Shown: positions 35,901-48,264, numbered from the stretch's first letter. The stretch is 64,000 bases of DNA from Pampus argenteus (GCA_036937835.1 CM072864.1:6352501-6416500), one strand, 5' to 3'. Program-made: numbers and translations. Notes: a model not told the origin generated them from the sequence alone.

Positions 35901-38876
35901 TTAGAATTATTATTCAGCTTTTTATACAAATCATATTTTTAGCCCAGTAGCAACTGTTACATGGCCTGATAACCTTGTGTGTGTGTAAGACTTACACATC
36001 TGAGCAGTTTGATCTCATCCAGAGCTGTCTCAGTATAATGTGGAGCGCTCTTTACCACCTTCAATGCTACAAAACGCTTCTTCCTAAACACACAGACACA
36101 GATTCAGAGAATGTGACTGAACAGTTAAGCGCTGGTGATATGAAAATGTTTCAAAACAACATAAACTGTGTGTGTGTGTTATTGTGTGTTTTCGTACTGC
36201 AGATCCCAACAGAGCCACACGGTAGAAAAATGCCCCCAGCCGAGTTTTCTGACCACGTGGTATCTCCCGTTAAACAAATCACCAATCTTCACTGGGTAGT
36301 AACCACCTGGAACACAAACACAAAAGACTGTAAAGAATACAGCAAAGAACCAGAAACACTGTAGACATCACTGTGAAAATCCAGGTATGTGTACTGGTAT
36401 GTGGTTTGGAGTTAGGCAAATAAATGCAATACAAGCTTTGCTAGTAAAAAGCCAATTTTCCATTGGGAAAGTATCGCAGGAGGTCAGTAGTTCCTGACTA
36501 ATTAGCTACTGGTGAAGACTAGCTGTGAAGGAGGCAGTCAAGCTGAAGAAAGAGTCTTTTCAGGTTTGGTTGGCCCAGGGGACTCCTGGAGCAGCAGACA
36601 GGACTTTCAGTTGGACGGAGAAACTTCCTCAAGGAAATTCTGACTGACACAATGAGATAGTGAATCCAAACAGAAATGTGTCTTCCAGCCTATTTCTCAA
36701 CCAATGACCAGGGTTGGACCAGGGTTGATCAATGTTTAACATTCATTTTGTCAATTAAAACCAAGTCATTCAACACTGATTAATCCCAGGCCATGACAAT
36801 TCAGATAGGACATGGGTCACAACCCCAGAGGGATGTATAACAATGAGCACAATCAGCAAACAATTCAAAACACAACTGGAGCCATTCGCTCTGAAATCAA
36901 CCATTACACTGAAATCGATCCTGGTCCAGCAGAATCAGTAAACCCAGGCTGATCCGTTCAAACTATCCAAACTATTCCTCCGAGAGGAGGTGTGCCTGGG
37001 CAGAGGGACATACAAGCTGCCAAGTGATTATATATGACTTTTCATTGGTAGTAGTTTAAAAAAATGCAATATTTCCCCAATACATGCTCTTTTACTGCAA
37101 AAATGCACATATAACATTGCATATTGTATGACAATGTTTTGGAAAAATTGTTGGCTGCAATAATCACAGTCCGCGTCTTGTATTATACATATTTTTGGCT
37201 CATTATATTGGAGTTGACCTACAGGAAACTACTGAGATTTTATCATCATTATTTAACTTTCTTTGAGTCTCTTGTTGGTCAGTTTTCTCTGATAAACTTA
37301 CCTTTACAGTAATCTGACGGGTCTTCCTGCTCTTCATCATCAGAACCCAGCAGGTGTGCAGGGGGTGGCGTCAATTCAGGAGGGGGTGGACTCATAGTCA
37401 TTGGTGGTGTGGTCAGATGAGCGGGGGCTAATGACATCATGGGAGGCAGACCAATGGGTGGGGCAAGAGAGTCTAGGGAGCAGAGGAAGGATGCAGAGGA
37501 GGAACAGAGAGGGGAGTAGAGGTGGGAGGAGACACTGGAGGTAAAGGTCACCGAGTTCAGCAGGAAGGAGTCCGGGTGGGAGGGGCTTAATGGAGGGGTG
37601 GGAGGAGCTTTGGCAGGATGCTGGGCAGAGGGACTGTGGGTAATCTTCTGGGCTAGAGGTGATTCGGAGGGATCCTGGGATTCTGTTTTTCTACCAGACA
37701 GACTCTGGGTAACATTTTGATGAGTTCTGTGAGGCGATTTGGAAGAATTCTGGCTAATATCTTGGTAAACAGTGGGTGTTGATTGGCTGGGACTATGGGT
37801 GGGACTATGGGTAGGACTTTGAGATGTGGCAGGAGGTGAATGGCTGAAAACCTTAGGTGTCACTGGCACTGTCAGGGGAGGAACGGGGGCACTTTGAAGG
37901 GTCTTTTCTGGAAATTCTGGGGCTGGCAAAGGGGTATCTACTGTATCCAGAGGAGGGGGTGTGGTCTGGAGGGTATTCTGTGGAAGTGGTGTTCGGGTGT
38001 CACTCTGGGAGTAGGTGGTGTTTTCACTGGGTAACGTAGTGAAGTGTGGGAGTTTTTGTTGGGGTACTGTAGTGATTTCATAGTTATCATCAGACTGTGT
38101 TGACGTATTTTCTGTTGGTGCGGTAGTTTTTGGAGGATTTTTGGGGGGCAGCCAGGTGGTTGTCTGTGATGGTGTTGGGGGCAGGCTGCTGTCTGTGTTC
38201 AGACTCTTAAACTCACAGAGGTCATCAGACCTGAAAAAGAGAAAAAAATAAGTTTTTAACACAGTGCTAATCAGATCACCTAACAGAGGTGTGAGGTTGT
38301 TGGTTTCAGAAAGTTGTATGAAATCAACTATCTGACAACTACAACCACTTTACAACACTAAAATGCTGCCTGAGTGCAGGGCTTCAGGAAATGAAATGAA
38401 TTGTCTTCACAGGGTGACGTTTTCTAAAGTGATTTGGTGTGTGTTGGTTTGTTAGTGCTTGAATTAACACACACACACACGCACGCACAGGCTTACATTA
38501 TTTTCAGTCTGACCACTAGTTACTGTCATCCAATCAGTCTCTGTCGTCTTATAAATAACATCTTACTAACATGTTGACATGTCTCTGATCACATTATATT
38601 CTGTCCTCCATCATGTTTGTTTACACTGAGATTACAGTCTGTTGTCAAGACAACTGCACCACTTTAAAGTAATTACTTGCCTGTCAGCCTCACCTCTCTG
38701 ATCTCTTGTCCCTGTAAACTGTCTCAAAAAGCCATAATGCCAAAATTGAACTTGGAACTTCAGTCAATCCTGGACGGTGGCACTGCGACGTGTTGACATC
38801 ATAATGACGTCATTGTGACTGCAGATCCTGAACTAAATGTTGCTGCATGAAACAGTCAACATGGATGCATCTGTGA

Positions 38877-38913
<37 letters not shown>

Positions 38914-41900
38914 GCACACACTTCAGTCTATTTCAGTGCAGCTTCAGCAAACCTCAACAATGTCTCTGACTCAGAGCAGCTGTGTGTGTGTGTTGTGGGA
39001 TCATGATTCAGTCTCTGGTTCTATTAATGGATCTGAGTCGCATTGGGCTGAGCACCAAATCTGTGTGTCACCAGCTAGCTTAGCACAAATGCTGAAAGCA
39101 GGGGGAAACTGTTAGCCTAACTGTCTAATTCCCATGTTGCAAAAAGTTTAAATCATTTTTCATTTTCTTTATGAGAAGCTCAGTGCAGAACTTCCATTGG
39201 TTCCATTGGACATGTTTGTTTGCCCTCAGTTTGGTCTGGCAGGCACAACACTTCTCTGTTAGGGCTTTTACATACACATGTGCCTTGACTCAGTTTGACT
39301 CGGCACAGCAGGGATTTGCATCTCCATTACAATAGGGCTACCTGCTCGAAGGTGTGTCTTTAACTGATTTAACTTTAGTGCTGTTTACTCCAAGTAGTGG
39401 AGTAAAACGGTGGCGAATACATTTCATTTCCTTTAAATTCTTCACAATAAAAGTCCTCCACTATTTCATTATTTATAGCTTTTAATATGAAGCAAAAGGA
39501 GAACATGTTGGGTTTTCATCAGCAGTAACTTAACATGTCTCCTATATGTCACCGGACATATATGTCAGGAACAGACTACAATAGACAGTTAGATCTGCAG
39601 AGAAGATCACTGGTGCCGACCTGCCTGCCATCCAGGACTTGTACAGCTCAGGAATCTGGGAACGGGCAGGGAAAATCACTGCAGATCCCTCACACCCTGG
39701 ACACACTGTACACCAAAACCACCAGACACAGAAACAGATTCTTTCCTCTTCACTGTCACATTTATGAAATGCTAAATCATCCATCACTGTCACCTACATA
39801 TTTAAGTAGGCTGTATATACTGTACACATGTATATATTGTACATAACTACTTACTATATGTATATAAAGTAACTTATTACGTTTATTACATTCAATATTT
39901 ATTTTAGCACTCTTGTATCATTGATTAAAATCTACAGAAATGGTTTGACCTGTATACAGACATCACACATTGTTTTTAATTTGTTGTTTCTACATGTACG
40001 CATCTATTTTTCATCTACTTGCTTGTGCATAATAGTCATATGTTTATGATTACATGTCTCTGTTCAGCTTTGTTGTCAATAGAAACCAGAGTCAAATTCC
40101 TTGTATGTGTGAACTTACTCAGCTAATAAAGCTCATTCTGATTCTTAGCAGCACCTCTGAATTTGAACCTTAAAACAAGTAAGGTGCAGAGTCAAGGGTG
40201 ACTGTGTTACTTGGTAACTAACAGGGTTGATGATCTTCATGGTATTTGGTCAATTCTTCATCCATTTAGAAATCCATTCAAATCCCTTTTAATAACACAG
40301 CGTTTTAATTAATAAAATCACAATGTCTCCCATCTGCATTTCTATTCATACACAAAGCTCAGACTGATCTCATTAAAACATCAGATTTATACATCACAAC
40401 ATTAGGACAGGCTGCAGAACTCACACCCACTGATAGTACTGAAAAGTCCATGTGAATCTGTCAGATTTGTCTGATCCCGATCTGCTTAATAATGTCAGTA
40501 TTAACCTCAATACCAATTAAATCATTGCATCAACTCAGCATCATCAACTTAATGATGGATTTATAATTAACTGGTGCAACACACGTCTGTTTCCTAACCA
40601 TCAGAACAAGAAGGATCAAAATTAATTAAGAAACAGACACAAAGAGAGAAAGCGATTTTCTTGGAATGAAACTCATCCCACAAGCTGCAAATCATGCCTC
40701 ACGCAGAGCTAAACTTAGCCTCTATGTGTGTCCGTGTGTGTGTGTGTGTATATGCAGAGAGGTCATCGGTGTGTCTGATCCACAGTCTCTGCTGGTTTCT
40801 TACCCGCCCTCCTCTGTTCGAACTTTCCGGTGCTTTTTGCCTCTCCGCCGGTGCTTCTTGCCGGTGGTGGCAGGGTTTTCAGTCCCAGCACCGACCGCTG
40901 CTGAGAGAAGACAAACATTCATATTCAGCTACACATCACGTTTCCTGTGTAATCTAAAAACATGAGATTCCATTGGCTCACATCAAGGAAAACAAAATCT
41001 ATTTTTCCAAGTGTCACCAGGCCAAGAGAGCAGCATAAACATTGTCACAACAATAAATACAAACAAGATAAACAGACTAATACAACTGTCACACACTGCA
41101 ACAAGTGAACGCAATAGCCAGTTAATATGTAGGCTAATAAGAGATTATGGACAAAATCCGGTTATGATGCATAAACACCAAACAAACAACAAACTATTTC
41201 ATTGAAAATTTAAGAGCAATTGACCGAGAGTACTATCCTGTAAAACTGATTTTGATTCCCTAATCAATACTTCCTTCTTAGTTAGCCACCATACACACTA
41301 TGATGCAAATAATCCAGATACATATCTCATGTACATTCAAACACATATGGTAATAAACCATCAGCATGTACATAGGTATAAATATACACATCCTAAAGCG
41401 CTGCAGCAACAAGCATGAACCAGTTATTAAAGCTCAGATTTAGGGTAAGTAAATGCTGCTACACCTTTGCTGAATTTACCAGCAGACATTTAGTTTTATA
41501 AAAAGTTGATACTAATTTTAAAAATATGACAGTGAAGTTAGACTAAACAAAATTAGAAGAAAACCGCCACATGCAGACCTGGATCTGCTGAGCCCATCGC
41601 ACACAGCAGGAGGCATATAGAGAGACATACACTACCAACTCTATTTGGGTGGTTATTAAAAACACTCAAAAACATGGATAATAACTAAAAACAAAAAAAC
41701 TTCCATTATCTGCTGAGCTCAAATGTGCAAACACAGCAGCGAGATCTGTGAGCTGTTGTGAACACATAAGCATACTTACTGTACATGCATACAAAATGAC
41801 ATATTTATGTAAATGTTGCAGTGTTTATACAGTTCTCACTTATTCATATTTTTTAACTGCAATGTTTCTATTTTAAGTCATCTTTACATATCTGTGTTTA

Positions 41901-42893
41901 TAATTTTAACAGCAAAATCTAAATTTTTCTGTATGAAATTTTAAGTCACTAACTTACTAATTTAATTGACTGTATGTACACTGTTCATTTTGTGTGCTTC
42001 TCGTTGTCATTTATTATTTTTTTTATTGTATTTTCCTACATTATGTTAGCTCAGTGTTTTTGTTATTGTTTGTTTTTGAGGTCTGTTGTATAAGCCTGTG
42101 GCCTCTTGAACTCTCCTGTCACATCTTTTATTTTTTGCATTATATATTTATATAGTGATTTTATACAGTTTTATGTGTGTACAAATAAAATATTTACACA
42201 TTAATTTATTGTAGTAGATCTTTACTTGTAGTTGTATGTACATATTTTGTTTTATACATGTATGTTAAAACCCATTTTAGCTGAACTGAGAGGCAGCAGC
42301 AGCAGCAGCAGCAGTCGCAGGCTGGTACCGTTAGCCAATGCTACCTAGCTTAGCATATTAGCCGTGTAAAACGGGAGTTCAGCGTGGTGATTTAACTGGC
42401 ATCGAACCAGATGCTAAACTGCACAGACAGCACTGACAGCTGTAGCGGGACACAGATACGGTTCTGGAGTACTTTACCTATCAACATCCTGGCTCCCAGC
42501 CCCCAAACCGAACCGGGTCAGAGCGGTCTAGCCCGGTTGGACTGACAGTACTTTGACAGCTAGTCTGTTAGCCTCCGTTAACCGGCTGAATTTCACCAGA
42601 ACCAGACAATGGAAGAAGAAGACAGTCAGCTCAGACGGCCCGCAAGTTAACCCGGGTCAGAGAGGGTCGGTGCGGTGCAGCGTGGTGAGCCAGTGGCCTG
42701 TCACTAGCCCGTTAGCCCCGGTTGGTAACAGCTGACTGTCCGCGGACCGTTAGTTAGCTCCGTTAGCACCAGCAGAAAATGACAGAGCAGCAGCTCTCCC
42801 TGCAGCCCGGCAGAGTCACAGTACCGGGTCAGCACCGGGTTTTCTCGGTTATTCTGGGTGTGTTTTATTTGCTGTCTCGGTCCTACCGTTCAT
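30999..42893 (-). CDS. srpk3: SR-protein kinase SRPK3, 17 coding exons
   Basis: SRPK3 phosphorylates Arg-Ser domains of splicing factors and is muscle-enriched in mammals. Coding exons in transcript order: 42887-42893, 40804-40900, 37302-38230, 36198-36306, 35996-36083, 35721-35808, 35529-35635, 35252-35417, 34241-34266, 33704-33796, 33332-33383, 32969-33187, 32695-32792, 32476-32583, 31655-31724, 31415-31507, 30999-31183. They total 2535 nt (844 aa) with every phase matching. Diagnostic SRPK3 pieces are GVNGVHVCMVLEVLGHQLLK, VSTAP and GKLSKNKKKK. SRPKs are usually about 550-700 aa; the extra length is the 929 nt exon. The neighbouring plxnb3 supports SRPK3 over SRPK1/2, as PLXNB3-SRPK3 are adjacent in human. 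Confidence 0.93.
31826..32212 (+). repeat. Dispersed fish repeat, longest copy
   Basis: Begins CTGTTCATACTGACAATTAG, continues through GTGCAAAAATGTATTTAATAG, CCACCACAGCTCAACAGGG and ends near AACTTGTCTTTAAAATATAA. The copy at 5391-5570 shares the two ends but lacks much of the middle. The repeat lies in an srpk3 intron, antisense to the gene. Confidence 0.65.
32969..34266 (-). CDS. srpk3: srpk3 spacer insert between kinase lobes
   Basis: Exons 34241-34266 (26 nt microexon), 33704-33796, 33332-33383 and 32969-33187 encode the non-conserved spacer that in SRPKs sets cytoplasmic versus nuclear location. The sequence runs VSTAPRDLQ, then strongly basic GKLSKNKKKKLKRKAKRQQ, RLLEERLVDIQ, acidic MDEEDVVLQPDDTDSN, then Ser-rich GFSSSVMSATSESALSTQS. 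Ser-rich content and phase match the mammalian spacer although most residues differ. Confidence 0.9.
33235..33310 (-). repeat. Dispersed fish repeat, short reverse copy
   Basis: Reads CTTCACATTAGCTTCAGATA, then CATTTTTGAACAGAAGGAGG on the + strand, the complement of the 31826-32212 family. Confidence 0.5.
33530..33700. repeat. Degenerate GTTATGGCTGTATTAC repeat
   Basis: Units such as GTGTTATGGCTGTATTATGG and GCATTTTGGCAGTATTACAA repeat at about 11-13 bp in an srpk3 intron. Confidence 0.65.
34267..35251 (-). other. srpk3 intron
   Basis: About 1 kb without exons. The segment next to the microexon (34268-34480) is purine-rich (GAGA/ACAG-type) on the + strand and so pyrimidine-rich on the transcript strand, a plausible long polypyrimidine tract for the 26 nt microexon. 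Confidence 0.6.
35252..36306 (-). CDS. srpk3: srpk3 kinase domain, N-lobe and catalytic loop
   Basis: Exons 36198-36306, 35996-36083, 35721-35808, 35529-35635 and 35252-35417. Motifs in order: GGYYPVKIGDLFNGRYHVVR, KLGWGHFSTVWLCWDLQ (Gly-rich loop), KKRFVALKVVKSAPHYTETA (catalytic Lys), VRDSDPSDPHRETTVQLIDD, GLDYLHTKCKIIHTDIKPEN (catalytic loop, HTD as in SRPKs) and YIRRLAAEATVWQRAGAPPP. All essential kinase residues are present, so the enzyme should be active. The donor after GVNGV (GTATCC) is weak but is the only one giving the conserved VHVCMV junction. Confidence 0.93.
36307..37301 (-). other. srpk3 intron
   Basis: About 1 kb between the Pro/Ser/Thr exon and the first kinase exon. No exon or named repeat is recognised. 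Confidence 0.6.
37302..38230 (-). CDS. srpk3: srpk3 large Pro/Ser/Thr-rich exon (residues about 35-345)
   Basis: A single 929 nt exon stays open throughout and fits the flanking phases (2 in, 1 out). It begins SDDLCEFKSLNTDSSLPPTP, continues as low-complexity Pro/Thr/Ser sequence with repeats such as HSPTHSPTHSPSQSTP, and ends in the conserved SRPK lead-in LLGSDDEEQEDPSDYCKG. Mammalian SRPK1/2/3 have only about 50-80 residues before that motif, so some 250-300 residues are extra. Many Ser-Pro and Thr-Pro sites suggest heavy phosphorylation. It is predicted to be disordered. Confidence 0.85.
38231..40803 (-). other. srpk3 intron 2 with LINE fragment
   Basis: Holds a (CT)n(CA)n run (about 38877-38913) and a LINE 3' fragment (39535-40146). 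No exon is otherwise recognised. Confidence 0.65.
39535..40146 (+). mobile_element. LINE 3' end (L2/Rex-type), degenerate
   Basis: The + strand retains a decayed C-terminal ORF region. In shifting frames it reads QDLYSSGIWERAGKITADPS and HPGHTVHQ, comparable to the SRDPSHPGHSLF ending of fish LINE ORF2 (from general knowledge). The tail reads GAGTCAAATTCCTTGTATGT, then AATAAAGCTCATTCTGATTC, a typical LINE 3' end. It is antisense to srpk3 and 5'-truncated. Confidence 0.65.
40804..42893 (-). CDS. srpk3: srpk3 first two coding exons
   Basis: The first exon supplies only ATG AAC G (42887-42893) before donor GTAGGA. Exon 40804-40900 continues as AAVGAGTENPATTG, then the basic KKHRRRGKKHRKVR (nuclear-localisation-like) and TEEG. 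The 7 + 97 nt give phase 2, which fits the next exon exactly. The intron between them (40901-42886) is AT-rich with a (CAG)n patch at about 42294-42315 near its 5' end. Confidence 0.8.
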
Positions 42894-43030
42894 GGTCTCA
42901 ACAGCTGCTGACAGTCTGACACCGGACACCGGGATTTGCGCATGCGCAGTGATCGGCCACGCTGGGACTGGACCCAATCTGGGACACCGGTAAAAAAGTG
43001 GAAACAGTCTGTGGAAACTCAAAACCTTAG
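42894..43030 (-). promoter_or_regulatory. srpk3: Probable srpk3 promoter / 5' UTR with NRF1 motif
   Basis: DNA upstream of the srpk3 ATG is CpG-rich compared with its surroundings and contains a perfect NRF1-type palindrome TGCGCATGCGCA (42937-42948), 44 bp upstream of the ATG. No TATA box is seen, consistent with a CpG-type promoter. The CpG-rich character extends into intron 1 (about 42290-42890). Confidence 0.6.
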
Positions 43031-43432
43031 AAAACATTTTAAAAATAAAATGTTATCTTGAAATAATTAATTTTTACTTTAAATGTCAACATTTTAAATA
43101 TATATTATATTTTTTGTATTTTTCATGCTGTATTTCTGTAATTTGATTTGATTTGATTTGAAGATATGAATTCTGATATTATCAAGATGTAAGATTTGGA
43201 TAGTAATATTATTGAGATACTAGATATTATATTATATATTGATACTATTAATATACAATATATGGATCCTGATATAACAATAAAAGATACAGATCCTGAT
43301 ATTCTCACAATACAAAGATCCATATCTTTGTATCCTGCTATTATAACAATAAAAGATAGTACTAGTTTTATAACTCAGGTGTTTTATAAAAATACAACAT
43401 GCCACAGAAAGAGAAATGTTAAAATTATATTC

Positions 43433-43438
43433 TTTATT
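43433..43438 (-). terminator. plxnb3: Probable plxnb3 poly(A) signal
   Basis: The plus-strand TTTATT is AATAAA on the minus strand, about 4.3 kb past the plexin stop and 540 bp upstream of the srpk3 start codon. Confidence 0.45.
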
Positions 43439-46400
43439 TTTACATCATACAAATTGTTTGGCCTCCTGTCTCTTCACAATAAAAACACATTTCCATGACA
43501 CACTGAATCATCTTCACCCATCATCCTCAGACAAGTATTTACAGGCACATTTACACATTGTTAGCAAACTGTACACAGTCAGTAGAAAAGCAGTCTGTGC
43601 TTCATTACACTGATTCTGAATTTATTTTATACAAACCCTTTAAAGTTTTTATTCCCTTGTAGAAAAACGTTTCAGTAACAAACAGAGCTCACCCAATCGG
43701 AGCTGAGTATCTGTTTCATAGTGTCCAGAAGATTAGAAAACTGTACAGAGATCAGGAGAGTCAAAGGTCAAACTGTGACCTTCTTCCTCTCTTTACATAC
43801 ATCATCAGTGACACGGCAAAGTTTAAGCCCTGTCTCTCATCTTTAATTACAAAAAATTATCTTGAAGCACCATAAATCTTCATCATCATCATCATCATCA
43901 TCATCATGATCACACGCATGCAAAAGACTATTCTGATCAGAGAACTACAACTACAGATCAAACACAGGCTCAATAACATGCAAGGCAAAAACACATAGGA
44001 GAAACGTTCCGATTAAACAGCGATAATCATCAGAAATATCAGAAGAAGAAGAAGAAAAGTACACAGGCTGCATTCAGTCAGCAGGAAGCTCATTCAATAA
44101 AAGTCTCACTTTATTACAAAATCTGGCGGTTTCCTGTTTCGGTTCTGCAGCAGAGATGACTGTTGGCAGTCAGAGTCTGTTATTGCCTGTAGGTTCAGTC
44201 TCAGTTACAGTCCATTTACACAGAAAAACATACAGCACAAGTCCAGGAAGTATCCTGTCAGGAGTACAGGTCAACAGCAAAGTTGAAACCGTGAAGAAGA
44301 AGTAAAACTCTGAGTGTGTTTTCACTTTGTGAAAACGTAACACGGAGGGCAGAAGGGGACACTAATAGCAAAAAGAATAAATTGTTACCATGGAGACACA
44401 GGTCATAATCTCCTGGTTTCTGTGTTTATATGGCTGAATTCAAACCATGCTCTCTGGAGTCCTGGCAAACTATACGATGATACACTGTCATCACATCTGT
44501 GAGGCCACCTGAAGATGAAAATACACACTTTCAGACTTCAGACTTCATTTTTGTCAGGTTCTTGACCCTCTAACGATCTCAGTTAGAGTTTTAGTTCGAA
44601 CAAGATCATTTGTTTGGCATTCACTTTACACAGAGATACGGTGATATGCAATATGAACAAGAAAACTGTCCCTCTGCATGAGCATAAACACTGATATTAT
44701 ATTCACAGTAAACCCTCAGCTTCACATCCTACATGAGCCCATTGTTTTTGTCACTTGGACTAAAACCAGCAATGTCCTGTCTAATTATGATTATTGCTTT
44801 CATTTAACGTCACATCGTCACATCCATATCGGAGTGAAGTCTCCAAGTCTGTGAGTGCAGAAAGTCTGGACATTTTGAATTCAGCTGATTGATATCAGAA
44901 CATAAAAGTAAAAAATATAATGTGTATCTACACAAATATTAACTAAAGTAGCTAAAATAGCCAGCATAACAATGGCTATACAAGCTGTCGGTATAGCCAG
45001 AGTTTTGTAGCTATTGTAACATCAGACAGCTATAATCAGCATCATTATGAAGGGAAACGCATATCACAAACATCTCGTCAAAACACCTGAACCTTTAGTT
45101 TACTATGGGGTCAGGTTTGTGCTGTAGGACGATGCTGTGTGTGTTGCACCCAACACCGAATATGCTGTCTGCTTGCAGCTGTATTGGTTTAGTAATATTA
45201 CATGTTTTTAGCTACCTAACAATTGTAGCATAACAGTGTTTATACTAGGTTATAGCTTTTCTTGTGGGATGTTATGCCAACTGTTTTGTCAAATTTCAGA
45301 TGTTATAACTTAAAACAAGAACACCAAATGTTACGCTCGCTGTTTTTAGCATATCTGGTCCTCAAGACTGTTCGGGTGTGCTATTGGATAATTAATAACA
45401 AATAAGTTTTAATTAATTTATCTTCCCATGGTACACTGGGAAACAGGATCAATAAAAGCTGCTGTCAGCCCAGACAGACAGACAGCGCCACCTAGCTGCA
45501 AGAGTGAAGGCACAGCTGGGATAAATAGGTATAAATAGGACTTACAGTATGTACACACAATAAGTTAGTAACTAACACACAAACATGCACACAAACACAC
45601 ACACACACATACAGTTTAAATTCATCCCCCCGAGATTTCTGATTGTTTTTATTGTCTATCAGCTCTTTGTTCATTCAGCAGGTTGGACTTAAATTTCCAA
45701 CTTTCAGTGTGATTCCAGTTCGGGTCATACTTCTGTTTTACATTGTCTGTGATTCTCCAGCTTTTATCGCATTTAGTCTTTGTCTACTGGTTCTCATTGG
45801 TCTGTCTGGAAGAGTCTGGCTCTGATTGGTGTGTTGGCTTGAACTGGCTGTGATTGACAGGAGGCAAAGCCTATGTATGCATTATTTATTCAATAAAGTT
45901 AAAAAAAGATCAAATATGGATCAAGATTCTGTTATTGCATTGCGTATTTAGCACCTCAAACGTTTTCAGAAACACATCTTAGTGCATTGTTTAGCTGTAA
46001 TATGAGGATGTTTGTGACCCAGCTGCCATGTTGAAAACAGACAAGGAGGGACGGCTGGACCGTCTATCAAAACAAAGAACAGAGACGCTCGGATTACAAC
46101 ACACACAGAGGAAGTGTGACTTCATTCTCTGCTCAGGATGCTATTACTCCACTAAATCTTTATATCTCAAATAGTCGTTTGCTGCTATATTAATGTTCTA
46201 AATCTCATATATAGAACCTTTACGTTCCTTTGCGTTCAACACTTTACAAATATTTCATATCATCATATTTACATTTGTCATCCTACTTCAAGCCACTAAT
46301 CTGCTGGGCACTGATAGAAAAAAAACAATTAAGTATTGGTATTTATATAAACCTGAGAACCCTGGTGTGTATATCTGGATTTTACCAGAAATTGAGGAAG

Positions 46401-47564
46401 ACGTGGAACAAGTACAGGTCAGGTGAGTGCAGGTCAAGAGGTTGTCAAAAGTCAAGTTTAACTGAAAAGCTCCAGGTAAAAGATTAAAGCTGGAAACTTC
46501 AGTTTTGAGCGTCTGTTCATGAGAAATGAGCAGAAACTGGAATCACACTGAAAACGTGATTTAGTAACCCTCCCTGATTTTATTATTGCGTCCAGTAAAA
46601 CTCCCAACACTCTAAATCATGGGATCTTCAAAGTTACTGACGTGCAGAGACTTTGCTGGTTTCAGTTGTAAAGTTAAAAAATGTCGTTAGCAATACTGTT
46701 GATGAAAACATCCAGAATGTCTCAGATCAATGATCAATACATGTGATCAGTAGAAACAATTAAAATTGTGCTTTCTGACTCTTCACACTGAGGACAGACA
46801 GCAGAACAGCAAAAAAAAAAAAAAAAAAATCTGCGAAATATAGTGCAAAGCAGCAGGTGATGACGATTTTCCCTGATCTGATTGGTTAGATTGTCGTTTT
46901 TCACCACAGACTGCTGTCAGGTTAGTGTAAGTTTGGTGTCAGTTGAGCTTTGGGTTACGTTGAGTTCAGGTCAATTTTAGGCTGAGTTTTAATCTGTTAC
47001 AGCTGTGTTTAGACTCTAGACTCGTGATAGAAGCATAGATTTGTATAAAGGTGCTTTCAGTTGCCTCCATTGTTTCCAACGCTGCAGCAGCAGCAGCAAT
47101 GAGAGGAGATGCTGCTCTCATGAACAGGCACAGCTCTTTGCCACTGCCATTGGGAGTTTATAATAATTAATAATCACCAGCAGAGAATTGACAGATCACA
47201 TTCAAAGTCTGATCCAGTTTAGACAAAAAACAACTTGTTATACTGCTCACTGTTTCCTCTATTTCAAGTAACAAACCGCTCTATTTAGCAGTGAAATTAA
47301 AAAAACACACATTCACACATGTCTGAAAGCACCTTTAGACGTTATTGGCTCATGTATTTAAAAAAAAAAAAAAAAAAACTAAGAAAAAACTTTAGTGAAA
47401 TAAAAACAATAACTGACTTTCAACAATTTAACTTGGACTCTGCTGAGAAACAACATGAAGTAAACGTTCGACTGCTGCTGCTACAGTGTGAAGAATCTAA
47501 AAAAACTGGGATCTCCTGAGTCTGACTATAAAAACCTCATAACCCCAACACACACAGACATCCA

Positions 47565-47569
<5 letters not shown>

Positions 47570-47611
<42 letters not shown>

Positions 47612-47630
47612 ACACACATACACACACACG
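47570..47630. repeat. (CA)n microsatellite
   Basis: About 25 CA units with minor interruptions, in the inferred plxnb3 3' UTR. Confidence 0.9.
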
Positions 47631-47766
47631 CACAGCAGGAAGACAGTGTTAACAGGAGTTCTTGTGTCAGAGCCACTGATCAGGAAGCTTATTCATCCTG
47701 AGCAGAGGTTTGAGTTTCTTCAGGGTCACAGCATCAGTGCTTCCTGTAGGTTGAGTTTAGAGGTCA

Positions 47767-48216
47767 TCAGAGGTCAGTGACCTTGTTCTCCACCAGGGCA
47801 GCGACCTGCTGCAGTCGGTACGCCAACTGCATCTTCTGACCTGAACTGTCCTCCTCCAGAGACATGATGATCTGAGAGACAAACAGGTAGAGAAAGAGAC
47901 AAGCAAGTTTTTTTGTTTTTCTTTAGTCTTCAGTGTAATCAGAATCTGACCTGTGTGTGTGTGTGTGTGTGTGTTACCTGGTCATAATATTTGTTGATGT
48001 ACTTGTAGAGTTCATGCAGAGCAACAAGACTGTTCATCTCGGAGGCAAAACTCTGCAGACACACAGTTAAATCATTGTTCATTAGTTCTGTTCTCTGTTC
48101 AGACGTTAATCTGTATTTTCGTTTTTGTTTACTAACCCCGGACAGTTCAGTCAGAGTGGAGTTCATCTCCTGGTAACAGCCTGAAGCAGCGCTGTGGATG
48201 TCACTGTAATACCTGC

Positions 48217-48264
<48 letters not shown>

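Larger units (their letters stand above)
43425..47766 (-). other. plxnb3: Inferred long plxnb3 3' UTR
   Basis: No gene is recognisable between the plexin stop codon (47767) and the minus-strand AATAAA at 43433-43438. The span holds an (ATC)n run (about 43877-43908), A-runs near 46811-46829 and 47361-47379, and a (CA)n block (about 47570-47630). A 4.3 kb 3' UTR is long but not unusual for a plexin. Earlier poly(A) sites could shorten it. Confidence 0.45.

Noticed and set aside
43196..43498. 100-codon open frame between plxnb3 and srpk3
   Set aside because: It is AT-rich Ile/Asp/Thr low-complexity translation of ATACTATTAT-like DNA, with no family resemblance.
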